DNA of 64,000 nucleotides from positions 1-64,000 of the forward strand of contig WNYE01000012.1 of the NCBI GenBank assembly GCA_021396245.1, written 5' to 3'. Positions 20,201-34,065 of the stretch are shown here, piece after piece; position 1 is the stretch's first letter, and every line of letters begins with the position of its first letter. The position numbers were made by a program, and so were the translations under genes. The notes beneath the pieces were generated by a model that worked only from the letters and a program-made list of their open reading frames with translations, was not told the origin of the DNA and did no database searches. The stretch is from Sporothrix humicola (lineage: Eukaryota > Ascomycota > Sordariomycetes > Ophiostomatales > Ophiostomataceae).

Positions 20201-23200
20201 CCCGACTGGTCATCAGAACGGGGGAGGAGTCACCATAAATGACCGGCTCGTTATGGTTCATTTAGTTGCAACCTCCCCTGCCTGCCCGTCATAAATTTGC
20301 TCTATATGCTTTCCTTCAGCAGACACAGCGCAGCACGTAGACATACGACGATGCTGTCGTCTTTAAAACTTGGTGGCATTTGATTGCTGTTACTTGGTAT
20401 ATACCAGCCGTGACAGATGACTACCTCGTACTTTGAAAAGGTTTTACGTCCGTGACATGTACCTGGATTGATTGCCTGTTGGCGCGGTGGCAGAGGGCCG
20501 AGCAAGCTGAACTGGATCGAGGTGGAAGCACGAACTTTGGTGCAGTCTTTTGTCGTAGATCAGACCTTCTCGTATCGCTTAATGTGAGCAGAGTAACGTA
20601 TCCCATGAGCTGCAATGTCAGACAAGGTTCGTTGCTTGACCGTCATCCGGTGGAATCCTCATCTGAGTTGCCGGCAAGCCGCTCAAACGCAACTGACTGA
20701 CAATAATCTGTCCGGAAAATGAAAAGTAATTCCGGATAGCAGGACAAGGGTTTGCTACAAAGTTAAGTGGGTTGTTGACTTGTCAGTGATTTCTTCACAA
20801 TCTAATTATGTTTCATCTATTCAGAATTCAGAACTTCTAGTCGGCTCAGGGGACCGCACCCGACGTCGCGAGATATGTTTCGGAGAAAGACCCTTGTTGC
20901 CGCCCGTCAGTCTTGAAATTGTGAAAATTGTTTCGTAAAACACAGCAACAGATATATAGTTGGCCGCGCCAGGCTGCTTCAGATTATTACCTTGAGAGTC
21001 CAAGTCCAGCTCCCATGAATCTGGAAGATCGAGACCAGCAGGCCAAGGGCAGTGTGCCTTGTTCATGTTTGAACCGCAAGTTATAGGATGGGTCGGCATC
21101 TCGTCTAAGAAGAACGGAGACTGTGAGAAAACAAATCAAACTACCTCGATGGGTCAACTTTTCTCACTAGATACAGATATACTTATACATCAGGCCCGCC
21201 ATCGTCCACTTGTTGGACCAGCCGATGTGGTTCAGCTTCTTCACTGGATACCTATGGTAATCAGGCACGTCATACGGCAGTCCGCGTCCTGTATGAGACG
21301 GTTCTCGACCTAGAGGCAAAGCTGTGATAGTTAGCGTCCGTTTCCCTTGCTTTTCTAAAGGTCATGACAGCCCTGTTTCTTGTTCTTACTTTTATCCACG
21401 GACATCGTGTCTGGATATCGTCTTGGACGCAGGTATGGCCATGTAGGTATGTCACGCCAAAGAGTAAAGAGTTGGGCTGTTATTTTGCCCATATTCCGAT
21501 GAGGATGATTAGTGAGCCGCAAACTGCCCCAAAGGCCAAAGGCCAGCGCAGTGATGCAGGCGCAGTGGCGATTGGTATGTGTTTATCTTGCTGTATCTTT
21601 GCTACTTGCCGGTCATAAACCAAACACGGCATGCATTCCCTTGTTGGTGTACGGAGACCTGGACAACACCTTTAGTAGACATGACAGCCTCCAGAAAACC
21701 CAACGCAAGATGATCTGTGCCGTTGTAGCTTCTCTTGTAGGCCCTATTGCGGCGTCATAATAGAGCCTTGCTTCTCTCAAAGGTTCAAGCGGGAAACACC
21801 CGAGACAGGATAGAATTGGCCCGGAGTACTGAGTACTGTGTGCATCCAAAACGGGCATCCTACTTTGCTGTGACCAGAGTTCCAGAGTTATCTGCCCACG
21901 ATGGCGGGGCGCGGCGTGGAGTGTGGTGTAATAAGCTGGCTAATATTGACAACCGCTCTAACACACCCTGTGCCAGAAACACCATGTCCCTTTTTCTTAG
22001 CTGTGGCAGTTTGATGGAGGACCATAATCAAGGCAGAAATAGTTCTAGCTCGTCTCGTCACGAGATCTGCTCCGCAATTGTCAATCTTGTCACCCCACTC
22101 CTTGGTGTCGGCATGGCACTTGGTGCCGACTGTCTGGATGTCGCCGATAACGATCAGTTGGCTCGTGTGTCACAGATAACATCGCGTGGGCTTGCGTATG
22201 TAACCTTGGGCCGCCTAACCATGTGGTGACAATGATCGTGTCACAGTCGGCCTTGTAGAAACAACGCCGTACCATTTCGCGTGGTCTTTGCGTAGTGTGT
22301 CCTGCACTACTTTATCATGTCCATTTCTCACAACAGCAATATCTGTGCTTCAATAGACGTTATTTGGGAGCATGTGGCGTGTTCCAGGCATCTTGAAGGA
22401 AAGAATATGGCGCAACGCCTCCAGAGTATGCAGCATGGCCTTCTGTCACATAATGAGCAGGCTTGGGATATCTGTCGTAGGGTTTCCAGCCGACATATCA
22501 GGGGTCGTTTGAAGCTGAAATGCTTCTCATTTTTAGTACTCGTCCCGAACGCCTGCCACTAGAATCCGGATAAGCCTGGTATGTGAACGGACTCTCCATG
22601 GTGTTGTTCGTTTAGCTCATCGGCTCACTCTGCGGCTTAAAGTCTATGGTATTATAATGCAAGTGTCACCGTAGCAGTTTTCATGAAGAGCTGAAGTCAG
22701 TCATTAAACTCCAACAGGAGCTGGCAAGCGGGCTGCAAAAGCTCAAAGTGAATTAAACACGGACGACCAGCATAGAGCCATCGAGGTACCATCGTATGGG
22801 CAAATACCACTTTTTCTCGACCAACTCTTGGGGCTCACGGAGCGTTCTCGGAAGTGGTATATCAGCTATCATTTAGTCAAAAGCTTCACGTAAGAAACCG
22901 ATTGACGAAGGATATACCTAAGGTGCCGCTCGTGGTGACTGGAACATGTAGTGGGCGCAAAATTGAGTGTGCTTAATCTAGCAATTTTGGCACAATGGGT
23001 TATCCCTTCTGCAGCCAGCATACCAAGACGGTGGATCGGGATAAGGCCCAATTGAAGACTATAATTGATAATTGTTAAGCCGTCGAGGAAGACGCAGCAC
23101 GCAGAACCTGAATCCATTTTCGAAGAGTGAGGTATTTGGCATGTATCTGGAGCCAACCACAGAGAAGCATTGAATAAAGCGTCGATTACAGTCAACATCA

Positions 23201-23966
23201 ACCACATTCGGATCATCGCATAATATGTCACACAAGAATATTTAGACGACTGACCACTACCACTTGCCCGTATGGTAGAGACTTGGGGCATGAAGACGCT
23301 TTTAGCCAAGATATATCCAAGACTAGGGTTTATCAACACCCGGTTGGCGTCTTAGTCCAGTCTGTAGCCACCATCCCACCCACACGACGACTTGTCTCGT
23401 TCAAGACTGAAAAGTTTACCGCCAGGAACAATTCCGTGCTCTGATACCCTGTACGTGTCGCTTATAATAGAACAGGCCATTTAGCCAGACCAAGGTGTGG
23501 TGTTGTGATGTACTCCAGTAGGCTTCGAGGCTCAGTGTGTAAAGCCAACGAAGAAGATGTCTCCGCCGCACTCTGAAGAAACATGATGGATTGGTCCATC
23601 GTTGATTCCATATCCAGGAAGGCTATGCGTTTATTTGCTGCGGCTCGAGATAAAAGTTCTCTTGCCAGGTCTTGTATCTTGTTGGTTGTTGTTGATGCGG
23701 CCTAAATGACCTCGGAACTGCCGCAGATCATAACCATCAACACCAACCGTTGAATCCCGAGAAGGATTACAGGAAATTCAACCTTTTTATTGATAAGCCG
23801 TCATTATCTAGGTCTGTCGAGTGACTTGTTGCATACATAGTTGTACTGGTGGCCACCTACCGGCTGCCACATAAGCTGCAATGGGCAACTTTCTGTCATT
23901 GAACTGTTTGCCGCAAGATGTCGTGGATCATTGGCTTGCCCGAAGGCACTTGCAGTTGCTGATGAT
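17201..23966. other. Gene desert, left part
   Basis: Nearly 7 kb where open frames on both strands are short and random in look; the longest, minus 22869-23339, is 156 codons without recognisable motifs. Base composition is near balanced and TpG/CpA are common, so this is not RIP-type AT-rich DNA. Nothing could be supported as a gene, RNA or intact mobile element. Confidence 0.5.
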
Positions 23967-24275
23967 CTACAAGGTCTCAGAAACCTTACCGCTCTGGCCG
24001 CAGTTGGCACACTCGACCATATAGGTCTTCTCGGCACGGTCAAAAATGACTGCCTGATACCGGTTGATGAGCCGTGCTACAACATCACGGGATGGGTTAG
24101 CTGGGATGTGGACGGCCTTCGAAAATTCCGCATTGTCGGCAATTGGGGCTGCCATGTTGGCCAGCCGTTAGGCATCAGTGCGAGCTGCAGCGGCCTTGTC
24201 GAGGGCCTTCTGATTCTGGACGTCGTTTCTGGCCGCAACCCAAAAGTTTGCCCATACTTCTGGGCCACTCCATGA
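23967..24275 (-). pseudogene. Coherent protein relic, family unknown
   Basis: On the minus strand one frame reads a consistent protein for about 100 codons: WSGPEVWANFWVAARND, then QKALDKAAAARTDA, an in-frame TAA at 24170-24168, then RLANMAAPIADNAEF, IPANPSRDVVARLINRYQ, AVIFDRAEKTYMVEC and ANCGQSGK before the stop. Alanine-rich helices followed by a Cys-x2-Cys pair recall a gag-like or small zinc-binding protein, but no family could be named. One internal stop, and no start or continuation, make it a remnant inside the desert. Confidence 0.4.
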
Positions 24276-27200
24276 CTTTATTGCAACCATTTAACCGGCC
24301 ACGCCGCCACTAGCACAAATATTTCCCAGCGACGAAGGACGTAGACGGCGACATACGCCAAGGGACACAAAATGTAGTTTTTGTTGTGTACTCCTTTGCG
24401 CATGTACCAGTCAGTGTTCACTGTTTGAGTGAAGACATAGGGAAACGCGCTGTTTCCTGCCGGCGACGCACACGGAAGAAAGAAGCTCGTGGCAGAGCTA
24501 AAGGACCTTGCTGATTTGAAGTCTTCTAGGAGAATCGTCACCAGAGACAATGTTGTTTTACCGGAGGTGATCAAAGAATACCTTTGCCGCTCGCGCGGTG
24601 TAGTGTCCAGAGAACGCAGATAATTTGTGTTCCTTCTTCATTACGACTGTACCCGGCTCCAGGATGAATCGCTGTATGGCGTGCCAACCCAGAGTAATGC
24701 ACCACACGCACATATACCCTCCGTATATGTTTGGTGATATGATAAAAGGAGCTCATAATCGGAAGATTGCCTTTGCCGCGTTGGATAGCCTGCGACCCGT
24801 GCTCCGTATCTATATCACTGACATCTAGTGACTTGGCTAGTATCTCAATCTAACGCGTACTTTCTCTTGATGGGTGAAGGCCCGGCGACAAATCTCCAGG
24901 TCTTTACTGATAGGCCGGTGTAGCAATTTGTTCTGGCCAGCTGAGCATATCCCGTCCACAAGCACGATGAGTCCCAGTGGAGGGCAGAAGTCGAGGTCGA
25001 CACGTACTAAAGCACATAAATTGAAGTTTCCGTTGTTTTTCCTGACACCTTGATGTCATGGCGATGCGTCGGACCACATATCCACGAAATGCGTGACACG
25101 AAATAAACTTGATTGAGCCAACATCCAGTAACCTTCCTGGAAAGCAGAGGGAACGCGTTGTTCAGATCACGAGTAACCGATCTTTGCGGTGCTTTAAGCT
25201 ATGCATGCTTTCTCGCAGCGTGGAAATAAACGCCATGACTAGATGGACCTGGAAGCTCGTCGTTTCGAATATTCATGCTGTACGACCACTTCTTGGTCTT
25301 ACCACGTTTTATTGCCCATGGCATGTCTGGTTTGACTTGTCTACCGGAAGATAAAACAGCGTCGCTTCCTGTCAATGTCATCTCGAGGTACTGGGTCAAC
25401 CTGTATACTAAAGAGCTGTAATATTCGTCCGCAGGTCTTTAAGATTCGATGCGATGTGTTCCACACATGCTCTTTAACCAATTTATTGACGTCCGTCATG
25501 TTCTGACGCTGAGTATCGTAGCGCCTCCATAATCGGCTAGCAGTATTGTGGCTTGGTTCATTCAACCACTGTCTGCAGACTTCTGGTTTGGCCTAGCACT
25601 CCGGAACAAGCCACACTCCTCGCCATGGGCAGACACATGCGTTTGTATCAATTCCCTAGGGTAAGTACATGAGGCAAAACAGCTTTTTCCTCATCCATGA
25701 TGGGCGTTGCGTCGGTGGCAGTTGACGTCGGATGAGTGGTTAGAACCTGACACGCAGGGACCATGAGCATTTGTCGGAACTTTGTTCTCGACTTGTAATT
25801 GCGTACAGCCATCAAAGCGGTTCATTCTCCTCATTCGTGTTCCATATCTATTTCTGTTTCTGGGAAGACAACCACGCTAGTCGAACAACCGCCAAAATCC
25901 GGGTGCTCGGTGATCCTAGGGTGGTGGGGGAAATGTGCCAGCCCTTCACACCTCAAATTTATGCCCGACGACAACACATCAATGTGAATTTGTACCGTGG
26001 CTTTAGCGAACATCTTAAAAGCAATACTCGCAGGTCGGAGCGTATGCAAGTGCTTTCTCGTTTCTCGCCAGGATATAAGGCGAATGCGGTCATAAGGGTT
26101 TTTAGTATTAGTAAGCAGCCTTTAGCTCAGCTCAGGGGCAAAGTAAACAAAGACGATAGTTGAGCTCCACCAGTCTTCAACGCTGGGCCCAAAACCACAA
26201 CGCTTTATTTTTCACTGATTCTGTACTCCGTACTTTCGAGGCCACCTTCTATGTCATAAACGATGGATTTTGAACTTGGTGGCTGCGCGCTGCTTCCATA
26301 GGCCCGGGTCATCAGTTTCCAGCAAAATTGGTCTGGAATCTGAATTGATTTCCGAGTTGCGTGTCTTCCGGGATTGAAACCTTTGATATCCAAAGTCTTG
26401 TTCACCATTGGGAGATGGTCCAGTCAACGGTAGGCTAAGATTGTGATGGTTCCTGGACAATGCGACAAACTTGGTTATAATTATTGGTGATCTTGCTTTG
26501 TCATTGATTCTGCGACTCGGGACAATGTAAAAGCAGCTCTTGACGGTGGTTTTCCGCTTCCTGGTCAGTAGGTACATGAATCACCTCGTTTTCAGTCTCC
26601 GTCCTTGTGGTTTTGGTGACGAAAGACTAAGGCCGCTATGGTTTTGTCGGGGTCCAAGGTCATAGTTCCGTCCTGGTGTCTGTTTGTCAACGGCACCTTT
26701 TGGCCTCCTCCACAAAGTATTCAAAAAGTTGTGTTTTCCAGGCTCGTGTGGCAGAAGTTCGCCTGATATGGCGGAAGTTCACGTGTATAAGTGGCAGCCC
26801 CAATCATTTGATTCTCAACTAGGATTGCAGTCGGCGACGCGGGCGACGTTCATGGCCTTGGAAAGGCGTTCTGAATAAGGCTGTAGAATCTGATTGAAGC
26901 TACGAAGTTGAAAATGTGTCATGGAGCCTCGTTTGAGGATTTGCCATAGCGAGCAGTCCGTTGTCGTGGGGTCTCTACATGAGCTGTGATCACCATCGAA
27001 GAGAATGGAACGTGGCTTTGATCGCGGGGTGGGAGTGGCATATCCCGATCTAAGACATATCGTCAGGGTAACCGTAAACGAGGAACCTGCTAAAATGAAT
27101 GACTGGTCTTTTGTTCACATCAAGTGCAACTGTCACTATGGTCACAGGGTCATATAAACTCAGTCGTAGCCAGCTTGGTCCCGATGGCCTTGATACCTGG

Positions 27201-30200
27201 GCAAAAATAGACCGTATTGGACGGGAGGTGGAAGTAGCATGGAGAATGCGGCTGATAATGACCACCGGGAATGTGAAAAGTGAAGGATAAGTTGAAGGGC
27301 ATGATTTGGTAGCTTCAATTACTCTCAGAATAGAATGGACGGTCGAGTGGACACTGTACTTTGCACATAGCGAGTGATACGGTGTGTATCCACCCGAATA
27401 TGATGAAATATCTCTCGCTGGGACCGCCAAGTCCATATATTGGTCAGGAAACTAACCGAGTCCAAGTCACAAAGTGTCTCAAGGCGACATGTCAGCATTG
27501 TCCCTTTTTTGAAAGGTTGGAGGCATAACCTGTATTAAAGAGCGTTTCTCAGAAGTGCAGTGTGCAGGCGGACGATTGTCAGGGTGTTTTTTGAAGTAGC
27601 CAGCACGTGGGTTGATATTCGTCGGCGATAATGTCGGCGGTTGAAACTCTGCGGTGAGTTTGGCACCTGGAACCGTAACATCATCTTCACGCCTGTCCCT
27701 GAACAGTGGCGGCAGTATTTTCTTGTATACTTTGTTGAACGTGCCATTCCATCAACACGTTCGCACCGATGACGGTGCAGCCACATTTCGTTCCTGGCCG
27801 TATGCTAATCTGCCCATCAGCTGGACAATTGTTGTAGCCAGCTCTGTCTGTTCGGGCCACGACGTTTTTGCATGAATGGCAACTCTGTGGCTGTTATAGG
27901 CATCGCATATCTCGTGGGCCTTCAATTGTTTCCTTGTTTCGTACTTGGATTCCGTGACAGAATATCATCAAAAAAGGGCTTTCACAGCTGTTGCCAGCCA
28001 CATAAACCAGGAGAGTTCGTTTTCTCTTGCTTGCACCACGTATTTTTGAGAACTTGTTGGGTAATTGAAAACACCAGGGACGCTCAAAACTTATCATCGC
28101 CCTGTCCCTTACTGTACTCAAAACTAGCCGTGCCAGTTTGTAGATTGCACGCCCGTCATTTCTGAGCTTCTTCTACCGCTGGAGAACTGCCATACCGCTA
28201 GCAGGCAAACTGCTGGAGATGCAGCTTAGAGACATCTGGTTGTGACGGTGTATGCCGATGATGGTGAGGCAGCAGCGTGTCTTGTGGGGTGGCTAGCGGA
28301 GGCACATCGGCGGTGCCCGCAGAGGTCGACGAGGGTGTGCCCATGGTCTTGGTAAAACACCGGTCCGCTACACTCATTCCGCCAGTTGTTGACGTGCGGT
28401 GTCTCCTCGATCAGATGGTCCTGATTGAAACAGTTCCGGCGATTCCACGACTGGCAAACCTAGTGGTCGGGCTGCGGGTTGCGGCCAAGGTGGGCGACAT
28501 ACGAAGGAGACCACGTGTAACAGAAAATTGGGCCGGCTGTCGGACCCGCGCTTGTGCAGATACGGGGTAATCCGACATCATGGTCGCAGGATCCGGAGTG
28601 GCATGCCGTTTGATCATTTTTGTCTTTATCTTTCGAGACCTGGCTGGAGAAGAAAATGGTCACAACACAAAGCTACCGGCACGGTCTAGTGTGTAGTATT
28701 TCGTGGTGCCACAATAATGTCGGCTTTGTACTTTTCTGACCACCATGTTCTTGATAGGGTGGCCAGCTTCTGCATACCTCCGAAGCGGACTAATCCCCTG
28801 TGTCTCCATACTAAATGGGGACGGCCGGGGGGCTGTTCTCAAGCGAGTGTGGAAAAAGGAAACAGATCGGGTCGGAGTAGGGTTGCGGCGTGGGATTCAT
28901 ATGCTGCAGTGGTCGCTTAGGGTTGTTTACGATCTAGGAGAGGTTGGCAGCACGTTTTCGGTGCCAGGAGGCGATTTCATGCGGCCGAGACTGATATGGT
29001 CACCCACTGGTCGATTGCCGGACGCCTCCAAGTGTACCTCGTGTCACTATTAGGGACGTCACTGGTTTCCGTTCATGGAACGGCAGGCAAAGGTTGTATG
29101 GCCCATGACAAAGCCGAAAAGCGACCGAATGGCGCGAGTGCCAATATGGCTTGGAAGGTGAAGACAACAATGGACGGCGGATAGCGCCATTTCTTGGCGC
29201 CTAAGGCGACTCTGATGTCTGTTTCCGTTCTTGGCGGTGCTTGACAATGTTCGTGGCTCACTCAGGGTGCGTGTTTGTCTGTGATCACGAGCGATCAGCT
29301 TTTTAACTGGGCCAACGCACCATGCTAAGCGTGAATCTGCCAGTTTGTTCCTCGTCGTCCCATTTTTTCTCTCTGTTGCACCGAGACGTTGCTTGGAGCA
29401 CCTAGGTCAATCAATCCACCATTCGTACAGGTCGTTGTATTTAATGGGCCTGTTTCCCCGGTGCCTAACATCAGCTCTAAATGTTTTTTTCTGGCCAGAC
29501 AACTCTTGGGCAAAACGGTAACGATCATATACAACGACAGAAATAGCTATGCCGTCTTGATATGTAGTAGTGTTTGCAGACGCGGCGACAACGAATCATA
29601 ACGTGCCGATTTAGATGTGCATTGCAGGCTTCTGCCAGAAGCTGGAGCATCGTCGATTCTGCTCCGGCTGGTGGTTGGATCTGAAATATATGGTCAAGTG
29701 ACAAAAGCCCTCGGCTTACTAGAAGATCATACATGCCGGATCGTGTTCGGAAAGGGCAGCCGGCACATGGCCATGGTCTGGACAGTACACTGGGCCTCTC
29801 CTGAGTCTCCTTGTAGAAGCCCTCGACTCCTACATACCTGGCCATAGCCATCTGTCTGTCTCGAGCCTTGTCATATCCAGCAGTTGTTTTCTTGGCATAC
29901 TTTGTACTCCTGGTGCTTACTCTGGTCGAGGTCCTTCAGCACCAATGTCGATGGAATATAGCTTCCGATTGCCTATCCGAAGTCTTTCAAATTTGATGGA
30001 AAATATGGGGATTCAGGGTCCAGAGCTACCATGATGGTAGAAACAATGCCCCTTGTCATTGCTGTCCGCTCGATCTTGTTGGGTTCCTGGTTTAGGCAAA
30101 TGCCATAGAGCCAGCACTGCGCTTGTCATGCCTTTCTGTATGCGCGGCCATGAGAGTTTGTCTGAGTGACTATTGGAACCATTTTACGGCTGTCAACGTA

Positions 30201-31434
30201 CTGCCGGTGTGCATGGTGTTCCAAAGTGGCTGCCGGCAGTGCCATCCCGAAGTTGTGATGCAACGGTAGGAGCTGGCACGAGCTCAGTACACGTTCTGGC
30301 GCAATTAGTCGACAGACGTCCAGCCAACATTGGTCGACATCGTCAGGGCTTAGGGACAGCTGTGTAACCAGCTCAAACGTTGAGATGACCGTCGTCATCT
30401 TAGTACGTCGACATAATAAATATGCTTCCCAGACTGTACACCGTACTAGAACGCAGTGTCCAGGAAAGTGTGGTGATCATGGCTTCTTGGAAAATGGCAG
30501 TGCAAATTGCCAGCGAAAGGCGAGCCACAATATTGACGCTGTGAAATTCCCTGCAAGTGAATACTCATGCCCAGTCGAGTGTGAATGGGGTATCGTGCGA
30601 GTACCCGATGCATTCTTCTCCGGTTTTAGGTTCGGGGTCTTATTAGATCATCGCGTGTATTCTACTGCAATGCTTTCCTGATCAAGGAGCCCAGGATACG
30701 GTGTTGATCGAGGCCTCTTGGTACCATTCCCAATGAGTACCTTGAATGGAGGACATGCCCAGGGTGTGGTAATAACGGTCAAGAGGGGCTGGCTTCTAGA
30801 ACACCGGACGATATGGGCATGGTAGGTATCGTTCTTGCAACGGCCTCCTCTCCAGTTAATAAAGTAGCCTCCTCTTTGCCAGCCGGTGTAACAACAGTAA
30901 GAAGCGCGTGCAGTGTCTTTGACTCTTTGAGTGTTGGCTCCATGGGTTTGCCGACCTTTTTTGTCTTTTGACACAGCTAACTCATCGAGGTACATTGTGT
31001 AGATGATTGCGTAGTGCGCCGTGTCTGATATGGGAAGCACTAATAGACTAACATACCAACGCTCTGTCATTTTGTGTGCCGTGGAATGTTTTTCACAAAA
31101 GGTGGTTGGCACGTAGAAAGGTTTCTGCTGCCCGGGCGTCACTGTGATTGCATAATGAATTGTCCAACGACGCCAAAAGCACGTCTAAAATGCCGTTGCA
31201 ACAACGGCCGCCCGTCAACGATTCAGCTGTGAGAGCTTCTCTTCAACCCAAGCCTATTCACGTCCTCTTGCCGGTCTGTTTCTAGATCACCACGTGGCTC
31301 GGTTTATGTCTTTTTTTCCAAGTAAGCCTGATGTTATGGCGATAGCAGCTGGCTTGGGTCTTCGGGGATGGTGAGTATACCGTCAATCGATGTCGCGGTC
31401 CTTTATGCGCAAAAGGACGCGGGTGTTGATATGG
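24276..31434. other. Gene desert, middle part
   Basis: About 7 kb with short frames only, none recognised; 28277-28570 (plus, valine-rich) and 30648-31142 (minus) are among the longer ones. No intact transposon ends, no tandem array and no RNA gene were detected by eye. Confidence 0.45.
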
Positions 31435-33576
31435 TCATGAGAAACCCGGACTAGAGAGACAACAGAGACCTCTTTTCACATTTAGCCCCCATCTGCACCC
31501 CGCGGTAATCACCTCATTGTGTTGGCCACTGTACTCTGAGCGTAATATTTTGGACTGAGGTGAGCACCCAAAGCGGCCTCTAGTTCTTGACCGAGCACGC
31601 CATGTTGGTGCTTCGGGAACTTGAAGGAAAGGTGGTCGATGTAAACATGTCCGCGTGCCGACATCCGCAGACGACAGGCCACATGAGACCACAAGGATAT
31701 GTCTCTTCTCTTCAGATGGGGTGCAGGATAGACAAACTCGATAGCCAAGTTTTCCTGGTTTGAGGTCGTCACAGAGTGTGGATCGTCCATTACGGCCGCA
31801 GTGGTTGACTTCCTTCATGTGGGTGTCGTCCTTTCACCTTGCTGGGAGGAGTTTCCCGTAAAATCACGGAGCTCACCACGCTTCATCGATGGTCATGCGC
31901 TCCTGTACAGTTCCACTCCTCCAAGATGTTGCTTGGCTGCTACTGTTCGAGTAACATGGGGGGCGGGGTGTACATGTTCACCTGCACTGGAAAATTGTCG
32001 CCTTGTGATGAGTCGTCCACCTCATGGGTGCCGTTCTGTATCACGATGCGTGCGGATGCTCGACAGGCTATTGCCACCACGTATCATTGTTGGTGGCATG
32101 TTCATTGTGCTTCTTGTCTTGCACATATCGATGCAGGTCCAGTCCAAGCCCGGCCCACGATCGAATCTAGGCCAGGTAGAGGAACAAACCCTGCCAGTTC
32201 CATGGCACTCGACGGTTGAGTATTGCTTGTCCAACGTTTTATGAAACAACGAACTCATATGCCGAAAAGTGCTCGGACTCACCTGTTCATTTATACGCCG
32301 CTGCACCCTGGGTGCTTTTCATCATACACAAGAATCCCAGGTGTTGTGTAATAGGCAGCTAGCCTTGTCTGTGTCTCACAAGTACGTGCTGACATGGGTG
32401 GTTCACTTTACATATTTTCGATGATGGAGCCGAAAGATTCTTCATAGCGAAGCCACCACCCAAGGGTGGTGGGCAGCCAAGCTCATTCCACATGTTTTTC
32501 CCATTTGGTCTTGGTGACTTGGCTCGTCTCGCGACTCCAGCGGTCAGAAGCATAACTTGTTTCTTCTTCGCGTTGGGCTGCGTAATGATGAAGGGTGGTT
32601 TTACATTCTCCAGAGTGCGTTGGTGATCGCCGCAGCCATGTTGCAGTCACAAATATGCCCCCCTCCTCAGACCCTCGTGGAGCGGTTTGCAAGGAGCATT
32701 CTGGGATCCCCTCTCCTCTCTCCTCTCCTCTCCTCTCTCCTCTCCTCTCCTCTCTCCTTCTCCCACAAAACTATGTGGGGGCAAAGTTGCGTCCACAAGT
32801 CGATGCAACCGGTTGTGTTTGTACTGGTGGACTGTCCTTGCTGCAACAAACGGAGATTGATGCTTGGGAAAGTCCAGCCAGTCTTAACTGTGACGTTTTC
32901 CCACAAGGCATATTGAAAAGCCAATGTTTTCTCGGGTCCTTTTTGTCTTGATGTGCCCTGGTTACTGCATGTTCTGCGGTGCAGGCTGTTGGCTTCCCGT
33001 GGTTGACATCGTCGTGTCGTGCTGTCGGACCGTTGGAGACAATCTTTTTTATCTGTCGGCTTGACCTTCTCCACTGCCCTTTTTAATTTTCGCTGGAGAA
33101 CATGTTCCAAATGTTGTTGATGGTACCGCTGCCAAAGTAAACACTGTATTATACGACATACAACACCCAGCTGGCATAACACCTGCGTTTATGTTTTGCG
33201 TTGTCGTCAATATGAAGCTCAACACAAAACCGCCTGTCACTCCGCTATCTGTCCACAAAAGTATCAGAGTATCAGAACATAACAAAGCGGGCGTGTTGTA
33301 TCAAACATGACTGATTAAGTAGAACACGCCAAAGTTGGACACTTGCAGTATGATAGCGACATGGGTTGTGTACTTGATAAAGTCGAAGTGGTGACTTGAA
33401 GCACCTGTTCACCAGCGTCATCATGCTGGGCTGAGGTCCGGGTATGGGTGTCATCGCTGGCTCCGTTGGGCGGAGGCTGAGGATGTCGGTGTTGGTCGCC
33501 TTGCTGGCCTCCACATGAGTGCGAGGGAGGTCTGCTTGAGGATGGGGCGAGGGGGAAGGATGAAGGGAGACCACTT
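31435..33576. other. Gene desert with minus-strand open frames
   Basis: Medium-length frames lean to the minus strand here (31435-31818, 32667-33182, 33315-33710), but with no recognisable domain. They could be shards of one decayed element. A pyrimidine microsatellite lies at 32708-32760. Confidence 0.35.
32708..32760. repeat. CTCTC/CTC microsatellite
   Basis: An imperfect run of TCTCC and CTCTC units forming a pure pyrimidine tract of about 50 bp. It accounts for the Leu/Ser-rich and Glu/Arg-rich translations crossing it. Confidence 0.85.
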
Positions 33577-34065
33577 TCAGTTGAGGTCAGGTTGATCGGG
33601 TTTGAGCGAGATGGATCTGGTTGGCCTTTGGGCGGATTGGTGGTAAAAGGAAAGTCTCCCATGTGGGGTCCCAGGATGCGGGCCGCTCTGCTCGCCTGAA
33701 GCTTCTCCAAGATCCAAGATGGTCTTTTGTGAGTCCTCCGCCATCTGTCTCAGGGTGGCGCGGAGATTGTCGGTGTGCTCCCCATATGCCGGAATGTCGA
33801 ACAGCATGTCTTCCACGGCAGGGAGAGGAATCTTTGCTTTTAAAATAAATCTGCAGCTCGTGACAGCATCTCTTCTCACTTTGCAGCTTGCAAAAACATG
33901 CTGCAGACGAATGTAGCACCGCAGAGGAAGGGGCGTCGTTCCGCGTCTTCGAGATGAGTTGGACTGGCTGAGCGGTTGGTGCACTGTCACATCAGCTTGG
34001 ACGGAAGGAAAGATGGCTGCCTGAAAGAGAGACTTTGTGTCAAGTTGTGACTTTGAAAACGCCAA
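33577..34065 (-). other. Unassigned 162-codon open frame
   Basis: A minus-strand frame from ATG 34065 has a more protein-like middle (LPAVEDMLFDIPAYGEH, LRATLRQMAEDSQKTILDLG) than its surroundings, suggesting helices. No family was recognised, no splice partner is evident and the ends look random. It is either a small orphan gene or a fragment of a decayed one. Confidence 0.22.
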
